A DNA stretch of 64,000 bases, taken from the NCBI GenBank assembly GCA_019787685.1, contig JAHNUO010000068.1, positions 1 to 64,000 of the forward strand, read 5' to 3'. Of this stretch, positions 32,791 to 44,878 are shown one piece after another. Both the position numbers and the translations under genes were made by a program. The DNA is from Chiua virens. Taxonomy: Eukaryota; Basidiomycota; Agaricomycetes; Boletales; Boletaceae. Each line of letters opens with the position of its first letter. The first letter of the stretch is position 1. The notes beneath the pieces were generated by a model. It was not told where the DNA came from, searched no databases, and saw nothing but the letters and a program-made list of their open reading frames with translations.

Positions 32791-34808
32791 TCAGAAACCC
32801 CTTGCCTTCTTACCTTCTTCGAACGCCAGCTTGACCTGGTCCGACCCACGTGAGCAACGAGACAAGTCACCTGGATTGCGCGCACGGAACAGAGCATACC
32901 TTTGCCGAGAAGGCCTCGTCCGTAATCACCCTCATACCCACGTGTGCGAGCGCCTTGGACACGGTATAACACGCTTCGTGCGCGACGTCGGTCGCAACAG
33001 CTGCTGTAAATTCTCTTGTGTGATTCCCTCCTCCGGGTACGGTGGGTATGGCTACGAATCCGATTGAATGATTATTACAGATACCTGACCATGGAGGACC
33101 GAGATCGAAGACGCACCAAATCCAGGGTGAAGTGAAGGCATTACTATCATCCCATCATGACCAGTCAACGACACATGGCAAGACAGGGGAGAATAAAAAT
33201 GTGCATACAGTAGGTGATGTTGCCCTGCAATCAGTCCCCAAGACGGAGTTAATCATTCATTCTTACCTTGGGTATGACTTACGAAATCTGTGGATGCGCC
33301 TGCGATACCCCATTCGTAGTCGATGGTTCCGTATCGCTTGAGGACGACATCCGCAAGCTCGTCGCCTAACCATCACGTTTGTAGACAATCAGGTAGAACG
33401 GCGATGAAGCTTACCGAGCGCCTTATTTTGTACAAGTTCATTCGACATAGACTCGCTGGTGAATGCGACATTGGTGCCAGTGGCAGCTGCTGCAGCACTT
33501 GGAAATGATATAGTATTGCAAGGGAAGTGAATTGTACCACGTACTGGAAGCACGCTTTGACGCGATCTGCGGTTTCATACACTTCCTTGGTTAAGGGGGC
33601 GCGTACGAACCATCTTCAATCGACAGAAATGTTTATCAATAACCCCGTCGAGAAGGTTAATGATGATTGGGGGAATTGACGTACTTCATCGTCGCATTGT
33701 CGGGAATAACTGAACATGGGTGTTGAAGTCACGATGGGCCGGCAAAACATTACACGGACCGTTTGGAGCCCAATCTTCTCCGCCAAATACTCCATGTGAA
33801 CGATGGGTAGTTTTTATTTGCTGGCGTAAAAGTCCGAGACTCGTGTACGCGAGCACGGCGGCGTCGAGCGCGTTCTTGCCTTCCCAGGGGCTCAACCCGG
33901 CGTGTGCACTGAAGTACCAGATGAACGAGGATAGAACAAAAATCCCTCGGTGTTTCTCACGTTTTGCCGGTGTAGTCCACTTGAAGCCGGACCAGAGCGA
34001 GACAGCTACTAAGACTGATGGAGTAAGGAGGTCCCGGTGCCGGGTGACACCTACGTCGCCAGAACCGTCAGGAAAGAAGAAATATCAGGTCGGGCCCAGA
34101 ATGTCTTACATCAGACAGACGTCCATCCCTTCGTAAGCACCTTTATCCCACAACCGAACCTTTCCAAACCCACCCTCCTCAGCTGTGCATTGGTAGCAAC
34201 ATTGTCTCACATCTCGTACGAGCTGGAGTAAAGCTCACCTGGAGTACCGAGTAATATCACCTTGCCATCAATGTTGAACTTTTCCATGGCAGCTTTGGCG
34301 GCACAAGCAACTGCGACGCCCGCGATGCCGATCAGATTATGGCCACACGCGTGCCCGATACCGGGGAGCGCGTCCATCTCGGAGTTGACACCGAGGACGC
34401 GGCCGCCTTGACCGTGTGTGTAGGTCGCCACCCAAGCGGTTTCAAGCAGGTAGTGTTTTTGAACGACCCACCCTTGCGATCCCATGAAGTCTGTATACAC
34501 GTCGTGGGCATAGCTAGAGCGCCGCCGATTCAGTGTTGTGCTGATCGTACAGAAACAATATCGCACCGTTCCTCAAACATTAACTCGGGGTTTGCTAACG
34601 AATCAGCCGAGATCAATCACGACGTCGTCCAGATGTCTTGTTGTGAAGACTTGCCGTGTATCTTTTCACTCAACTCTCTCAGTTGAGGTCGGAGAGAATC
34701 GATCGTTTGCTCGATCACCTCAAGAATGTCGGGCCTGTAGACATCACCTGGTAGGCATGATGGTTTGGGTTGATTGGAGTTGGGTCGCCATAATACATCA
34801 GTGGACAT
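32791..34808 (-). CDS. M20-family amidohydrolase / dipeptidase, copy A (PM20D2-like)
   Basis: Multi-exon gene of the zinc peptidase M20 fold. ATG at 34808 starts MSTDVLWRPNSNQPKP. Conserved blocks in order are RPDILEVIEQTIDSLRPQLR, NPELMFEERYAHDVYTDFM, GVNSEMDALPGIGHACGHNL (metal ligands), ILLGTPGEEGGFGKVRLWDK (catalytic Glu), CHPAPGPPHS, HAGLSPWEGKNALDAAVLAY (dimerisation domain) and VMPGLHPGF near the end. The stop TGA is at 32791. Cytosolic M20D/PM20D2-type enzymes cleave amide bonds of N-acyl amino acids or unusual dipeptides, and the substrate here is unknown. It is the downstream partner of the tandem copy at 35452-37579. Confidence 0.88.
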
Positions 34809-35451
34809 GATTTATATCTTTTTGTAGTGATCTGCTCGATGTTGGATCAAGGGGAAGGGGACTCGGATTGTAGGATTGTAGTGTACTCAGAAGTTAGAGA
34901 TCATGATCTGAGACTCTTGCCTGTTCGACAAAGGTGGCTGTGCAATTTTTCCCAGTCTGATCAAAAACAAATCATGTTGAGAGTGACATAACACTGGCAG
35001 TGATTCAACATGGGAACGTAGTGAAACAAACTTGAATGTGGCCATCACCTAGCGATGTCCAATGAACGGCAGAACACAGCAAATAGTCCCCAGCACTACC
35101 TACTACTAGATCAACCCGGGGTGCCAGTGCAACAGTGACATGGGGCACAAATCCACACAATCAGGGAACCAGCTTGTGCTTGATATATTAGATGGCCAGC
35201 CAATTCGAGTCAGAATGAGTACCCAGAATATGATTTTCTTAGGATTTGCTATATGAAATGATTCTATACCATTATAAACTTGAATCATCAAAACAATGGC
35301 ACAAATCTGAGAAAAAGCGCATTCTAATGCTACTAGTACTAGAAGTCCATCACTGTTCAGAAGTTACCTATTCATGATTTGCCAATAACTCTTATTTAGC
35401 ATTGTGCAAATTGTACAAGCAGTCCCTCCGAGTCAATGGTACTCAAGCCAT
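34809..35451. other. AT-rich spacer between the tandem amidohydrolases
   Basis: 640 bp of AT-rich DNA that should contain the promoter of copy A and the 3' end of copy B. No open frame of interest. A short palindromic TACTAGTACTA occurs near 35330. Confidence 0.45.
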
Positions 35452-37579
35452 TCAATTACCTCTATTCCTCTTGTCTTCCTCAAATGCAGCCTTGACCTGA
35501 GTGAACCAATCAATGCTGCTGCTTGAGATTATGCCGATAAATCAGGCTACACACCCTTGCCAAAAACACTTCATCTGTCAAAACCCTCATACCTACATGT
35601 GCTAATGCCTTTGACACATTGTAACATGTCTCATGGGCGGTATCCGTAGCTGCTGCACATGTGAACTCCCGTGTGTGGTTCCCTCCTCCCGGAACAGTGG
35701 GAATGGCTGCGCCATGGATGTAAGAAATCAGCAAAGGTGACAAATAACGACCACAACAAAAGAAAGGCAACGTACAAAAACCAGGGTGCAGGCCCGGCAT
35801 TACTGAAAACACATCATCACCATTTCAAGAAAGAAAAACAAACCATGCATACAATATGATACATTCCCCTGAGATCCAATCCGTTATCAGCTGAATCAAA
35901 AATTAAAATCTAATGTGACCGCAAAACGTACAAAGTCAGTCGAAGCGCCAGCAATGCCCCACTCGTAATCGATGTCGCCGTACCGTTTGCGAAAAATGTC
36001 TGTGAATTCCTCACCTAAGTCATGTGCAATGGTGAGATACGTAGGTGTCCAGGTCACGGTGTCCGGAAAGACCATTTACCAAGTGCTTTATTCTGAATGA
36101 GCTCGTTTCTAACACTTTCGTAGCTAATGTTCATTGTGCATCCAGTCGCAGAGGCTGCAGCCCTGACGATCCATTTGTGAACCATCAGACGTGATTCAAA
36201 GCAGAAGAATTATTCTCGTACGTGAAACAATTCTTGACTCGAGCGGCAGTCTCGAACGCTTCCTTGGTCGTCGGTGCACGCACGTACCAGCTGTGCTTGC
36301 ACTGTTCACGATTAAGCGAAACAGACAGAAGCTGGAAGTACGCACTGCATGGTAGCTTGATCAGGAATGACTAGGGGGAAATGCAAACAACTTCCAAGTG
36401 AGTAACGGTCCGATCTAACTCAACGACGATCACAAACTGTTGGGCGCCCAATCCTGCCCTCCGAATACACCATGCACGCGATGCGTGGGTTTGATTTGTT
36501 GACGCAAGAGCCCAATATTGGTGTACGCAAGCACAGCGGCGTCCAGGGCATTTTGACCCTCCCAAGGACTAAGGCCCGCATGTGCACTGGAGAAATCGCA
36601 TAACGTCCGTCAATGTGAAGACAGAGACTCAGTGAGATCATGGTCTTACGTGTGCCCGGTATAATCCACTTGGCGTTGAATCACAGCCAAGGAGCCGCTC
36701 AGGCTGGCGCCGTGCGGCGGGCCAGGAGCAGGATGACACCTGTCGTTAGAATACCGAATCTTTCAGTAAAACATCCAAGAAGCTTAGATGAAGATACGGA
36801 AGGGTACATAACAAAAACCAAGGACAACAACACATACATAAGACAAACGTCCAACCCTTCATACGCACCTTTTTCCCACAACCGTACTTTGCCAGAGCCG
36901 CCTTCTTCACCTGAAGGATGGAATCAGCTTGACCCTCGGCTTATAGGGAAAGAGAATGCTCACCAGGCGTCCCAAGTAAAACTACCTTCCCATCAATATC
37001 TAGCGTTTCCATTGCTGTTTTAGTTGCACATGCGATCGCCGCCCCCGCGATACCGATCAGATTATGCCCACACGCATGTCCGATCCCAGGTAACGCATCC
37101 ATTTCCGAGTTCACGCCAAGCACGGGCAGAGTCTTTCCGTCGCCAGAGTTATCATTGCCGTGAGTATAGGTCGCGATCCAAGCAGTGTCCAGGAGGTAGT
37201 GCCGCTGTACCTCAAAACCCTGCGTTTCCATGAAGCGCGTGTATTCTTCATGTGCGTAGCTGACCCGTGTGAGTCAAAATGATCAAGATCAATGAGAGTG
37301 ACTAGAGACGGACTGTTCTTCAAACTTGAGTTCCGGGTGGGCTATTGTATGTACATCATATCATTGACATGGTTGAGTATCGAAGAGGTACTGGCAGGAC
37401 ATGCGCTCACCTTGTATCTTATCGCTCAATGACCTCAGTTCAGGGCGGAGTGCATCGATCGACCGCTCGATCACAGCGAGGATGTCTGGTCTGTACACCT
37501 CGCCTGATATAAGAGGTGGCCTCCTCTGATCCGCATCGGGTCGCCATAACTGGGAAGACACTGCGGCATTGCTCGTCAT
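35452..37579 (-). CDS. M20-family amidohydrolase / dipeptidase, copy B (tandem paralogue)
   Basis: Second member of the tandem pair, in the same orientation, with exon boundaries that appear to match. ATG at 37579 starts MTSNAAVSSQLWRPDADQRR. It shares every block with copy A: RPDILAVIERSIDALRPELR, YAHEEYTRFMETQGFEVQRH, NSEMDALPGIGHACGHNLIG, VVLLGTPGEEGG, CHPAPGPPHG, SAHAGLSPWEGQNALDAAVL and VMPGLHPGF. It carries a short insertion, NDNSGDGKTLPVLG, where copy A has GQGGRVLG. The metal ligands and catalytic Glu are kept, so it should be active. The divergence looks ancient enough for a functional split. The stop is TGA at 35452. Confidence 0.87.
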
Positions 37580-38035
37580 CGTTCGGCGTTAGCTGGGACA
37601 ATCGTCACGGTAGGAATTATGGTTCAGATTTGGATAGCGTTGTGCTTTTGACTGTACTTGCTGTTCTCAGGCTAGTGTGATCTCAAAATAACTTTGCAAT
37701 ATACATCCAAGTTCCCGAAGGACCCTTCTGAAATCTGTGAAGCAAAAAACTCTGTCGACCTGATATGAGTGAGAAGTAACGGTCACCGATAACGATGAAC
37801 TAAACGATTCATAAAGATATTGGCGACGGGCAAAAGACTTGTCGATAAAAAATTGGATAGATAAAGTGTTCGAAAGCCATGGGTATATAACTCATCAAGT
37901 CATACCATTCATCATCAAAATCACGGTTATTATCAAAGTCCCAGTTGGCTCTTGTGGTCCGACGAGCCGTACCCTTGAATCATATCACTTCACAGTAGGT
38001 GCACTGGAGTCGACGTACGTACCTTCAAGTCATGC
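37580..38035. other. Intergenic region
   Basis: 456 bp, AT-rich. It should hold the promoter of amidohydrolase copy B and the 3' end of the DUF6593 gene. No gene is seen. Confidence 0.5.
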
Positions 38036-38766
38036 TCAAGGCAAACCCAACTGAAAACTTGTCGGTGGCCCAAATGGACCACCAGCTGAGGTTCCTGTCG
38101 TTGTCATGAACTGAGTGGCTGGATTCATCCCTGGGGACGCGGACCGATTCTTCCCCTCCAGTCGCAAATGCTCAACATAGACAAACGTGAGAATGATGTG
38201 ATCTAACATGGAAACCACTCGGTCATCGACATCCAGGTAAGCCGAATGGGCTGGCTTTATAATCCCGTGATTCTTCCTGTGGAACCGGACAAGCTCAATG
38301 TGGGTGTCGGCAGGCTTCATCTGTTGAAGGGTACGCCCACCTCAGTCCGAAACGCTGCAAAACACACGCGAGCACCGACGTACCCAACAATGCGTCGACG
38401 CTAATTTCCATTTGTACGTACGGCGATCCGGACCCAAAAACGTGCGTCCACTGTAAAAGCCGTTCATCCAACGACCAAGAAAAAGCGTACAGAAACGTGC
38501 ACGTACTTGCCCCACATATGCTTCTCGAGCATCGTATCCGCCGATACCTGCCTCCCATTAAACCGAATCATGGTCTCGCTCAACCGGTGCCATTCAATGA
38601 CACCCAACGTCGCCGGGATACCGTTCGACGAATCGGACCAGCTGTACTTGGTGATCGTGGTCACTTTGTTCCACCCAGAGGGCGTAGAGATGGTGTAGCA
38701 AATGTATCCGCGCTCGTCAGAGATGTCCGTGTTTATGTGGTCGTCCGTGCTGAATATCAGGCGCAT
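38036..38766 (-). CDS. DUF6593-type basidiomycete protein
   Basis: Three exons. The start MRLIFSTDDHINTDISDERG at 38766 was chosen because family members begin in this way; the longer reading upstream has no similarity. It is followed by ICYTISTPSGW, LGVIEWHRLSETMIRFNGRQ and a second exon read as GRTFLGPDRRTYKWKL (about 38390-38460). The last exon contains TLQQMKPADTHIELVRFHRK and DHIILTFVYVEHLRLEGKN, the hydrophobic strand block at the end of the domain. A Gly/Pro/Thr-rich tail ends at 38036. DUF6593 proteins are numerous in Agaricomycetes. Their function is not established. They fold as a beta-rich barrel resembling phospholipid-scramblase/tubby-like proteins, which I give from memory. Confidence 0.78.
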
Positions 38767-39564
38767 GTTGGCGGACGTGAGAGTGGAAGAGAGAGCGTGG
38801 TACAAATACGAGTTGAGCTGCGTCACGGTGCATTTGACTCTTGTACGATTCCACTTGCTGTATGAGGTAGTCTATTCGGACGCGAGGGGACTTGATAGAT
38901 GTCCGGGAAGAAGTCCACGGGCTGCCGCTTTTAGTAGATAACGGTGAGCAGCAGTACACCACGCGCACTTTTGATCTGGATCAGTTTTCCAAGTGCGGGG
39001 TTCATCGGGATGAAGGCGCTGCAGCCTCACCGGCAGGTGTACCCGATGCGTCCATCTCGGGGCTACACTAGTATGCTGATTGGCAGGCACTGACGGTCAT
39101 CCCAGTGTCAAACAGCTGTGTATGTTTGTACCGCCTATACAGCATTTTGGTTGAAGTTGGGTCCTAGTGAGCTTAGCTGAGTTGCCACAGCCCGCGTGAG
39201 ATGATCCGGTGATCTTTTTGCAGGCTTGTTTGAACTGTAATTTTGGTCGCCTGAAAGTAGGAATGGAGCTGGTCCAAGTGTTGTCAGCCATATCATTCTT
39301 CCCCGGCGTTGATTGATACACTCAGGTCAATATATTTTATAGTCTACATAAATGCTATTTAGATCTAGCGCGCTCGGACCCACCACTCGACTCGCTCGTG
39401 TTTTGGGGAGAGCAGATAAACAGGATAATAAAGTATGTACAAGCAGGTACACGACACAGCAGGGAGGGATCATAGTACTAAACAAGACCAACACGACCGA
39501 AAACGAAAAGAAAGTCAGAGAGGAAAGCAAAAACGGTCATTTCCTACTAGATATCGAACTGGCG
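38767..39564. other. Intergenic region
   Basis: About 800 bp between the start of the DUF6593 gene and the stop of SNF5. It should hold the DUF6593 promoter and the SNF5 3' UTR. Open frames here are overlaps of other readings and show no family signal. Confidence 0.5.
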
Positions 39565-42500
39565 CTAGGACGCCGTACTCTTGACGCGACTCGAGACCCG
39601 TACCCGATGTTGCCGGTTCTTCAGATGAACCTCGTAATTCGACAACGAATCACCCGGTCCGGGGTTATACAACTGGGTGGCACGCGCGTCAGCCATCAAG
39701 CCGTTTTGAAGCACGCAACGAGCTACCTTGCCAGGACAGTCCAAACATCTTATCCGCCACTCCGGCGCTGCCTTGGGTGAAGCCTTGCGCAAGATTGCCT
39801 CAAATTGATCATCTGGGTACTTGGCCTGCAAGGTCACCATCGCGGCAGACAGCCACGTGGGAACTGAAGACTGTCACTTGACGTTTGAGCATCAATAACA
39901 TCCACATCAAAAAACGTGTGCGCTCACGTCGATACCCCCGCTCGCATATGGCGCGGGGTCTCCACCTGGTGAGCTCATATTCACGTTGTCGGGTGGTCGT
40001 GGCGAATCAGGCGTCGTCGGACGCGGTGCGCCAGAGGCGGATTGACTCGCACCGTTGGTTTTGAGAGATTGTTGGGCGAGGGGCGCTTCGGATACGCTTG
40101 ATGCCGTCGATACTGGTGATACCGGTCGATCGTCCTCGGAAGGTGGTATCGTCGCGGAATTCGGCGGTCGCGTTGGTACTTCAACGCACAGCTCAGATTT
40201 TTGCCTGCTCGGCGTCTCCGCACCGTCCGCAGTAACCGAATTCGCCCCTCGACCTCGCTTCTTCGTGGTGGTCTTGCCCGACTCTTCGTTTCTCAGGTTG
40301 AGATGGTACTCTGGGTCCGGGTTATACTGAACCGGACGCGGACGTCGATGCCGATGCCAAAACTTGCCTAAAACAGAAACGCATGCATCAATATGGCGTA
40401 CATCAAAACAAAGACGGTCCGCATACCGCAGGTCCCACACTGAGACTTGTCTCCCAAAGGACCCTTTCGTCGCCCGATCGCGATGCTTTCCGGACAGCCA
40501 CAATTAGAGCAGTGCCAAATACCGTTTATCACGTTGGCATGCTGTCCATCCACAAACTCTTTCTCTCTCGCTTCCCTCTCACTCTCCCTCGCCTTCTTCG
40601 CAGTCGCCTTAGCATCTGATGGTGGTGGAGGATTGTTCACGACGGGAGGGGGTGCGTCGTTTTCGAGTAACGATGAGGGTAACATGGAGACAGTTTCAAT
40701 GGCAGTGGTCGGTGTTGGTGCAGTTACCTGTGCGCGCGGATGGAGGATATCTTGAGGATACTCGGGCGCTTTGAACAGGCCTCTTGGTTTCTTTTCCTTG
40801 CCTGAAGGCAACGGTACTTGCGGAGTCGCCTGTTGAGGTGGCAACTGCAGTGGCATGATGGCAGTCCCGTTCTCCGACGCCACCATGTTGGCAATCGTTA
40901 GAGAGGCTGCTGCTGCTGCGGCACGCCTCGACGTGGGTGCACTCACAGCAGCGGCAAGGGCAAGGGTCGCAGCATCCAGCTCAGGGAAGCCAACCGCAGG
41001 AGTACGATAGGTTCGGATGGGTTCGCGGTCTGGAAGCGCAATACCTCGGCGGCCACGTGTATTTCGTTTCCGCCTCTTGGTGAGCTCCTTTTCCCGCTCT
41101 TTTTCATTCTTTTCGATCTCGCCATCGCTGAGGTAATTAAGAGTTGGGGTAAAGGATCGGACTTGGTCCATAGCTCTCGCTGCCGACGTAAGGCTGGGTA
41201 GAAATGACATGCGAAGATCGTCGTCTTGGACGGCGGAGCCGTCGGAGGGGTGGCCGACGAGGAAGAGAGACTTCTGGTATACTTGCACTTGCTCCCGTAT
41301 ACAGTGTGCGATGGCAGTCCTAGACAATGATTAGACGCCACGCCCGCATCGTTGAAACCATACTCACTTGAATTCTCCACCCAATCCCAACTCTGCAGCA
41401 TAGACCTCGGCAAACTGTTCCGGGGAAGCATCTTGGTTCTCTAAGTCCCATTCCAATTGATCCTCCAGCTTCATCGAGCCCACGATAATATCAAGCTGTA
41501 CATGCACGGTCGATACCCAGTCGTCGGCACCACGACGCAAACGCACCTTGATCAATATCCGCAAGTCTTCAAATACCTTCTTCTCGTCCACCTCAAACTC
41601 ATCCACTGTACGTGGTTTCTCCTTGTTGTCGACGTTGCTCCCGCCCGCCTCGTCAGGGTCCTCGATCTTGGCACTGATCTTGCGTTTCTTTCGTCGGTTG
41701 GTCGACACTTTGCGCCTCGGCATCTCTTTCTTTGCGCGCTTCCGCCATGACTCCCACCATTGTACTGCCTCCTCGTCAAGCGTACCCCGCCCCACAATCA
41801 CGTCCTCCTCCTGGTCCATGCGAGACGCGTCGGCATCGACGTCGTGCTCGGGCGCGGGTTGCTGAGGACGAGGCACGACCTCGACATCCGAGTCTTCCGG
41901 CTCTTCTGCACCAGGTCCTTCTGATTGGGATATCTCGACAGTAGGTGGTCTCCAATCTGTGTCTATGCTGGCCATATGCGCTTTGAAGTCGCTCAATTGC
42001 TCTTGGATTGACTTGGTAATCACACTGTGGTAGGTGGGTGCGAGGCTGTAGTCCTCGACCAGGGTCTGTGCGAACATTTCCGGTGTGATAACAGGGTCTG
42101 AAATGGAAGATGGAGCGATGAATGAAGGATGATAAGATGAAATCTGACCGTTTAGGTTCCAAACAAACGTCTCGCGCATTTTGTGATGCTCCACGTCAAA
42201 CTCGAGTCGAATCGGCACGAGTTGTTCAGGCCGGTTCGCCAACTCGTTCGGCAGCTTCCCTGGTCTGTCGTATTGGAAAGAACTTAACGATCTCGACCAG
42301 AGGACGAAAAGAAGGGGTACTGACATGCGAATACCTTCACGCCTTGCTCCCTTTCTCCTCGGTGCCATGCCATCAGTTCGCGGTGGACGGGGATACCGAA
42401 CGTCGAATCGATCCGGTCGTCGGTTGATTCCTGAATTTGCAGCAAAGTCCCTGTCCCACCAGGCCAACCTACCACCAGGTCCAGCGGTTCGTGATTCTTG

Positions 42501-44531
42501 CAGCATCCTCGCTTGTTTGGCGCGGTAAACGGTGTCGTACGCTGAATCCAGCGCCATCACCTCTCTCAACGTCGCTATTTCCGAAGGCGTGAGCATCGGC
42601 ACTGGGTCTTCAATTTTCGCAGGGGGGTTATCCTCTGACGCCCCATCCTTGTCTGTGTCGGTGGTCGCTTCTTCGGAGGACGGTTTCTTATTTTCATCTG
42701 ACGTGGCATCGGTTGCGTCAGACGCCTTTGGCGGGATGATATACGGTATGTAGGATATCTTGGTGACGGCCGGGTTGAGGGAAGCGATATGAGGAGGAAG
42801 CTTCTGTCCTGGGGTTGTTCCCGGGATGGGTGGTACATTGACGGGGGGCGTACCCGCAGGACCAGGAATCTCGCCGATTTTGCGAATGGGAGCCATCGGT
42901 GAACGATGGGGGGCCGGGATTTGACGCGCAGGTGATTGTGGTGGTGGGGGTTGCGACCCCTGCCGAGGCATGTTCGGAATGTTGGGACCCATAGTTGGCA
43001 TGCCGGTGTTATCGAGCCCCATAAACGGCGCTGTCGAGGTCGGAGGAAGGCTCTGCGGCGGATAAGCTTGGCCGTCAGGAGGGTGCATCATACTCACTGT
43101 TTCGCGTGAGACGGGGACGGATGGCTCGCGCATATGGGGCTGCATCATTGGCTCTCGATCGGGCCGTTGCATGCCTTGGGGAAGGACTGGAGGTCCCATT
43201 AGAGCGCCGCCAGCACTGACCATCATGTTACCTCCAGTAACCAAACTTGCCGGGGTTGGAGGGTTCATGTTCAGTGATCCCATGCCGGCCATACCTTGCA
43301 TGGCCGACATTCCTTGTGGTCCCATGGCCATGTTTATGTTTCCGTTGATATGACCACCCATATTTCCCATATTGTTACTGGCCATTGGCGCGCCCATGGC
43401 TCCACCCATCGTCACACCCATACCGCCCACCATATTGTTCGGCATGCTGCCTTGTACACCCGGGGCCAAGCCACCCATCCCAACGGAGGGACCGACACCC
43501 GGCGCACCACCCATTGGACCGAGACTCATGCGTGGAGAATGCTTCGGGGAACCGTGACCGGGTGCGGATCCTGTTCGTGTTGGTGGCCGGTTCATTGGGA
43601 TGCCCATGGTACCCCCGGCCATATGCATAGCGGCTGGATTCAACTGGGGCGGGCCGGTGACCATTTGCTGTGGTTGGGGAGCCATGTGCGGGTTCATGAG
43701 GTTAATGTTGCTGGTGAGGGAGACGGCATTCATATTTGGGTTGAGGTTCATGGGGTGCTGGTTGTGGTTCATGCGGGAGGGAGTGGACATGGGTCCAGAC
43801 GCGGTGCCGGGACGCGAGCTTGGTGGGGGCATCATGGGGAGCTGTGAGGACTCGTGGGCGGGATGGGAGTGGTGCGAGCGGACGGAAGCGGAGGAGGAGG
43901 GTCGGTCGGCCTGGATGGATGGAATGTCGTGGGGCTGGCTCGGTGCACGGTCATGGCTGGACTGACGGTCAGCGAGTGCGCGGTCGTGCTGGGAGGGGGG
44001 ACGTTCGTGGGTGAGACTGAGGCCGCGTTCATGCGGAGTGGGTGTTCCGGGTGCGCGATCGGCGGGAATGGGGTGAGTGAGACCGGCAGCTTGCTGCTGG
44101 CGCTGGAGAGCGGCGCGCTCCTGGGGAGTTAATTGGGGATAGCGGAGCTGGTTCATACCAGGTTGAAAGGGCATGCGCATGGGTGAATTTTGTTGGTGGT
44201 TTGGGGTGGTAGGGATGTGCATAGACATGTTTGGCTGTATGGGCATGTTCATGTGGGCGATAGGCGGGATGCCCTGCTGCTGCTGGAGGAGCTGTGCGGG
44301 GGTGAGAGTGAGTGGCTGAGCAGGGTTTGGGATGAGCTGGTTTGGGTTGGCGGAGAGGAGTTGCGTTGGAGATATTGAGTGGGACTGAGATGGTTGATTC
44401 GGCGTCTGTGGGGGGTAAGAAGGGTATCCGGCGTTGAACTTGGGGACCATGTAGTTCTGGCTGTGCATGGCGGGCTGCTGTTGGAAAGACATTGGGTATT
44501 GACCCTGCTGGGGTTGCGAGGGGTAGTTCAT
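39565..44531 (-). CDS. SNF5: SWI/SNF chromatin-remodelling subunit SNF5 with a GATA-type zinc finger
   Basis: Very long gene, about 1,450 residues, with few introns. The first 550 or so residues after ATG at 44531 are low complexity and rich in Gln, Pro, Met and Gly, like activator/prion-type tails. ISYIPYIIPPKASD and MLTPSEIATLREVMALD lead into the SNF5 core: the first repeat LVPIRLEFDVEHHKMRETFV and the second repeat LRILIKVRLRRGADDW followed by IVGSMKLEDQLEWDLE. A charged linker of about 110 residues separates the repeats. The C-terminal third has a GATA-like zinc finger, CSNCGCPESIAIGRR then CGTC, reaching GKFWHRHRRPRPVQY across an intron. A last domain follows (VPTWLSAAMVTLQAKYPDDQ). The subunit anchors SWI/SNF to the nucleosome acidic patch. 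It is divergent from VPS15. Confidence 0.92.
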
Positions 44532-44878
44532 CCCTTTTCACGTCGAATTTGACCTGTAAAACAGCGAACAAGGACGAGCTCGTCGTCGCAGCCGTGAGCG
44601 ACGACTGCACAAGGTCAACCGATGCAACCTGTGACAATCGTGCGTGACAACAATGTCACACCTCAGTGGCGTGGCTCGCCGTCGTCGTGCGCGTTGTCGT
44701 CGGCGTCGTGCTCGTCGTGGGCGGCATGGTGGAGGCGACGTCCAGGGGAGGCTTTATGTGATACCCAGTAGCGGACATTACGGCGATGAGCTCAAACTTG
44801 TACTCCGTCTCCGTCCCCCTGTTTTTAAATATCAGTATCGCTTGTCATCCAAATATGGCCTCGTTTCTCTCTCTCCCA
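44532..44878. promoter_or_regulatory. Divergent promoter region SNF5 / VPS15
   Basis: 347 bp between the two start codons. It contains an inverted repeat (TGTGACA at 44630-44636, TGTCACA at 44654-44660) and a CGT-rich simple-repeat tract at 44679-44729 (CGTCGTCGTGCGCGTTGTCG and onward). The shared use is inferred from position. A TATA-like TTTTTAAAT sits near 44822-44830, about 50 bp before the VPS15 start. Confidence 0.5.

Noticed and set aside
43171..44132. Long plus-strand open frames opposite SNF5
   Set aside because: They mirror the Gly/Met/Pro/Gln-rich coding strand of SNF5. They have no domain of their own.
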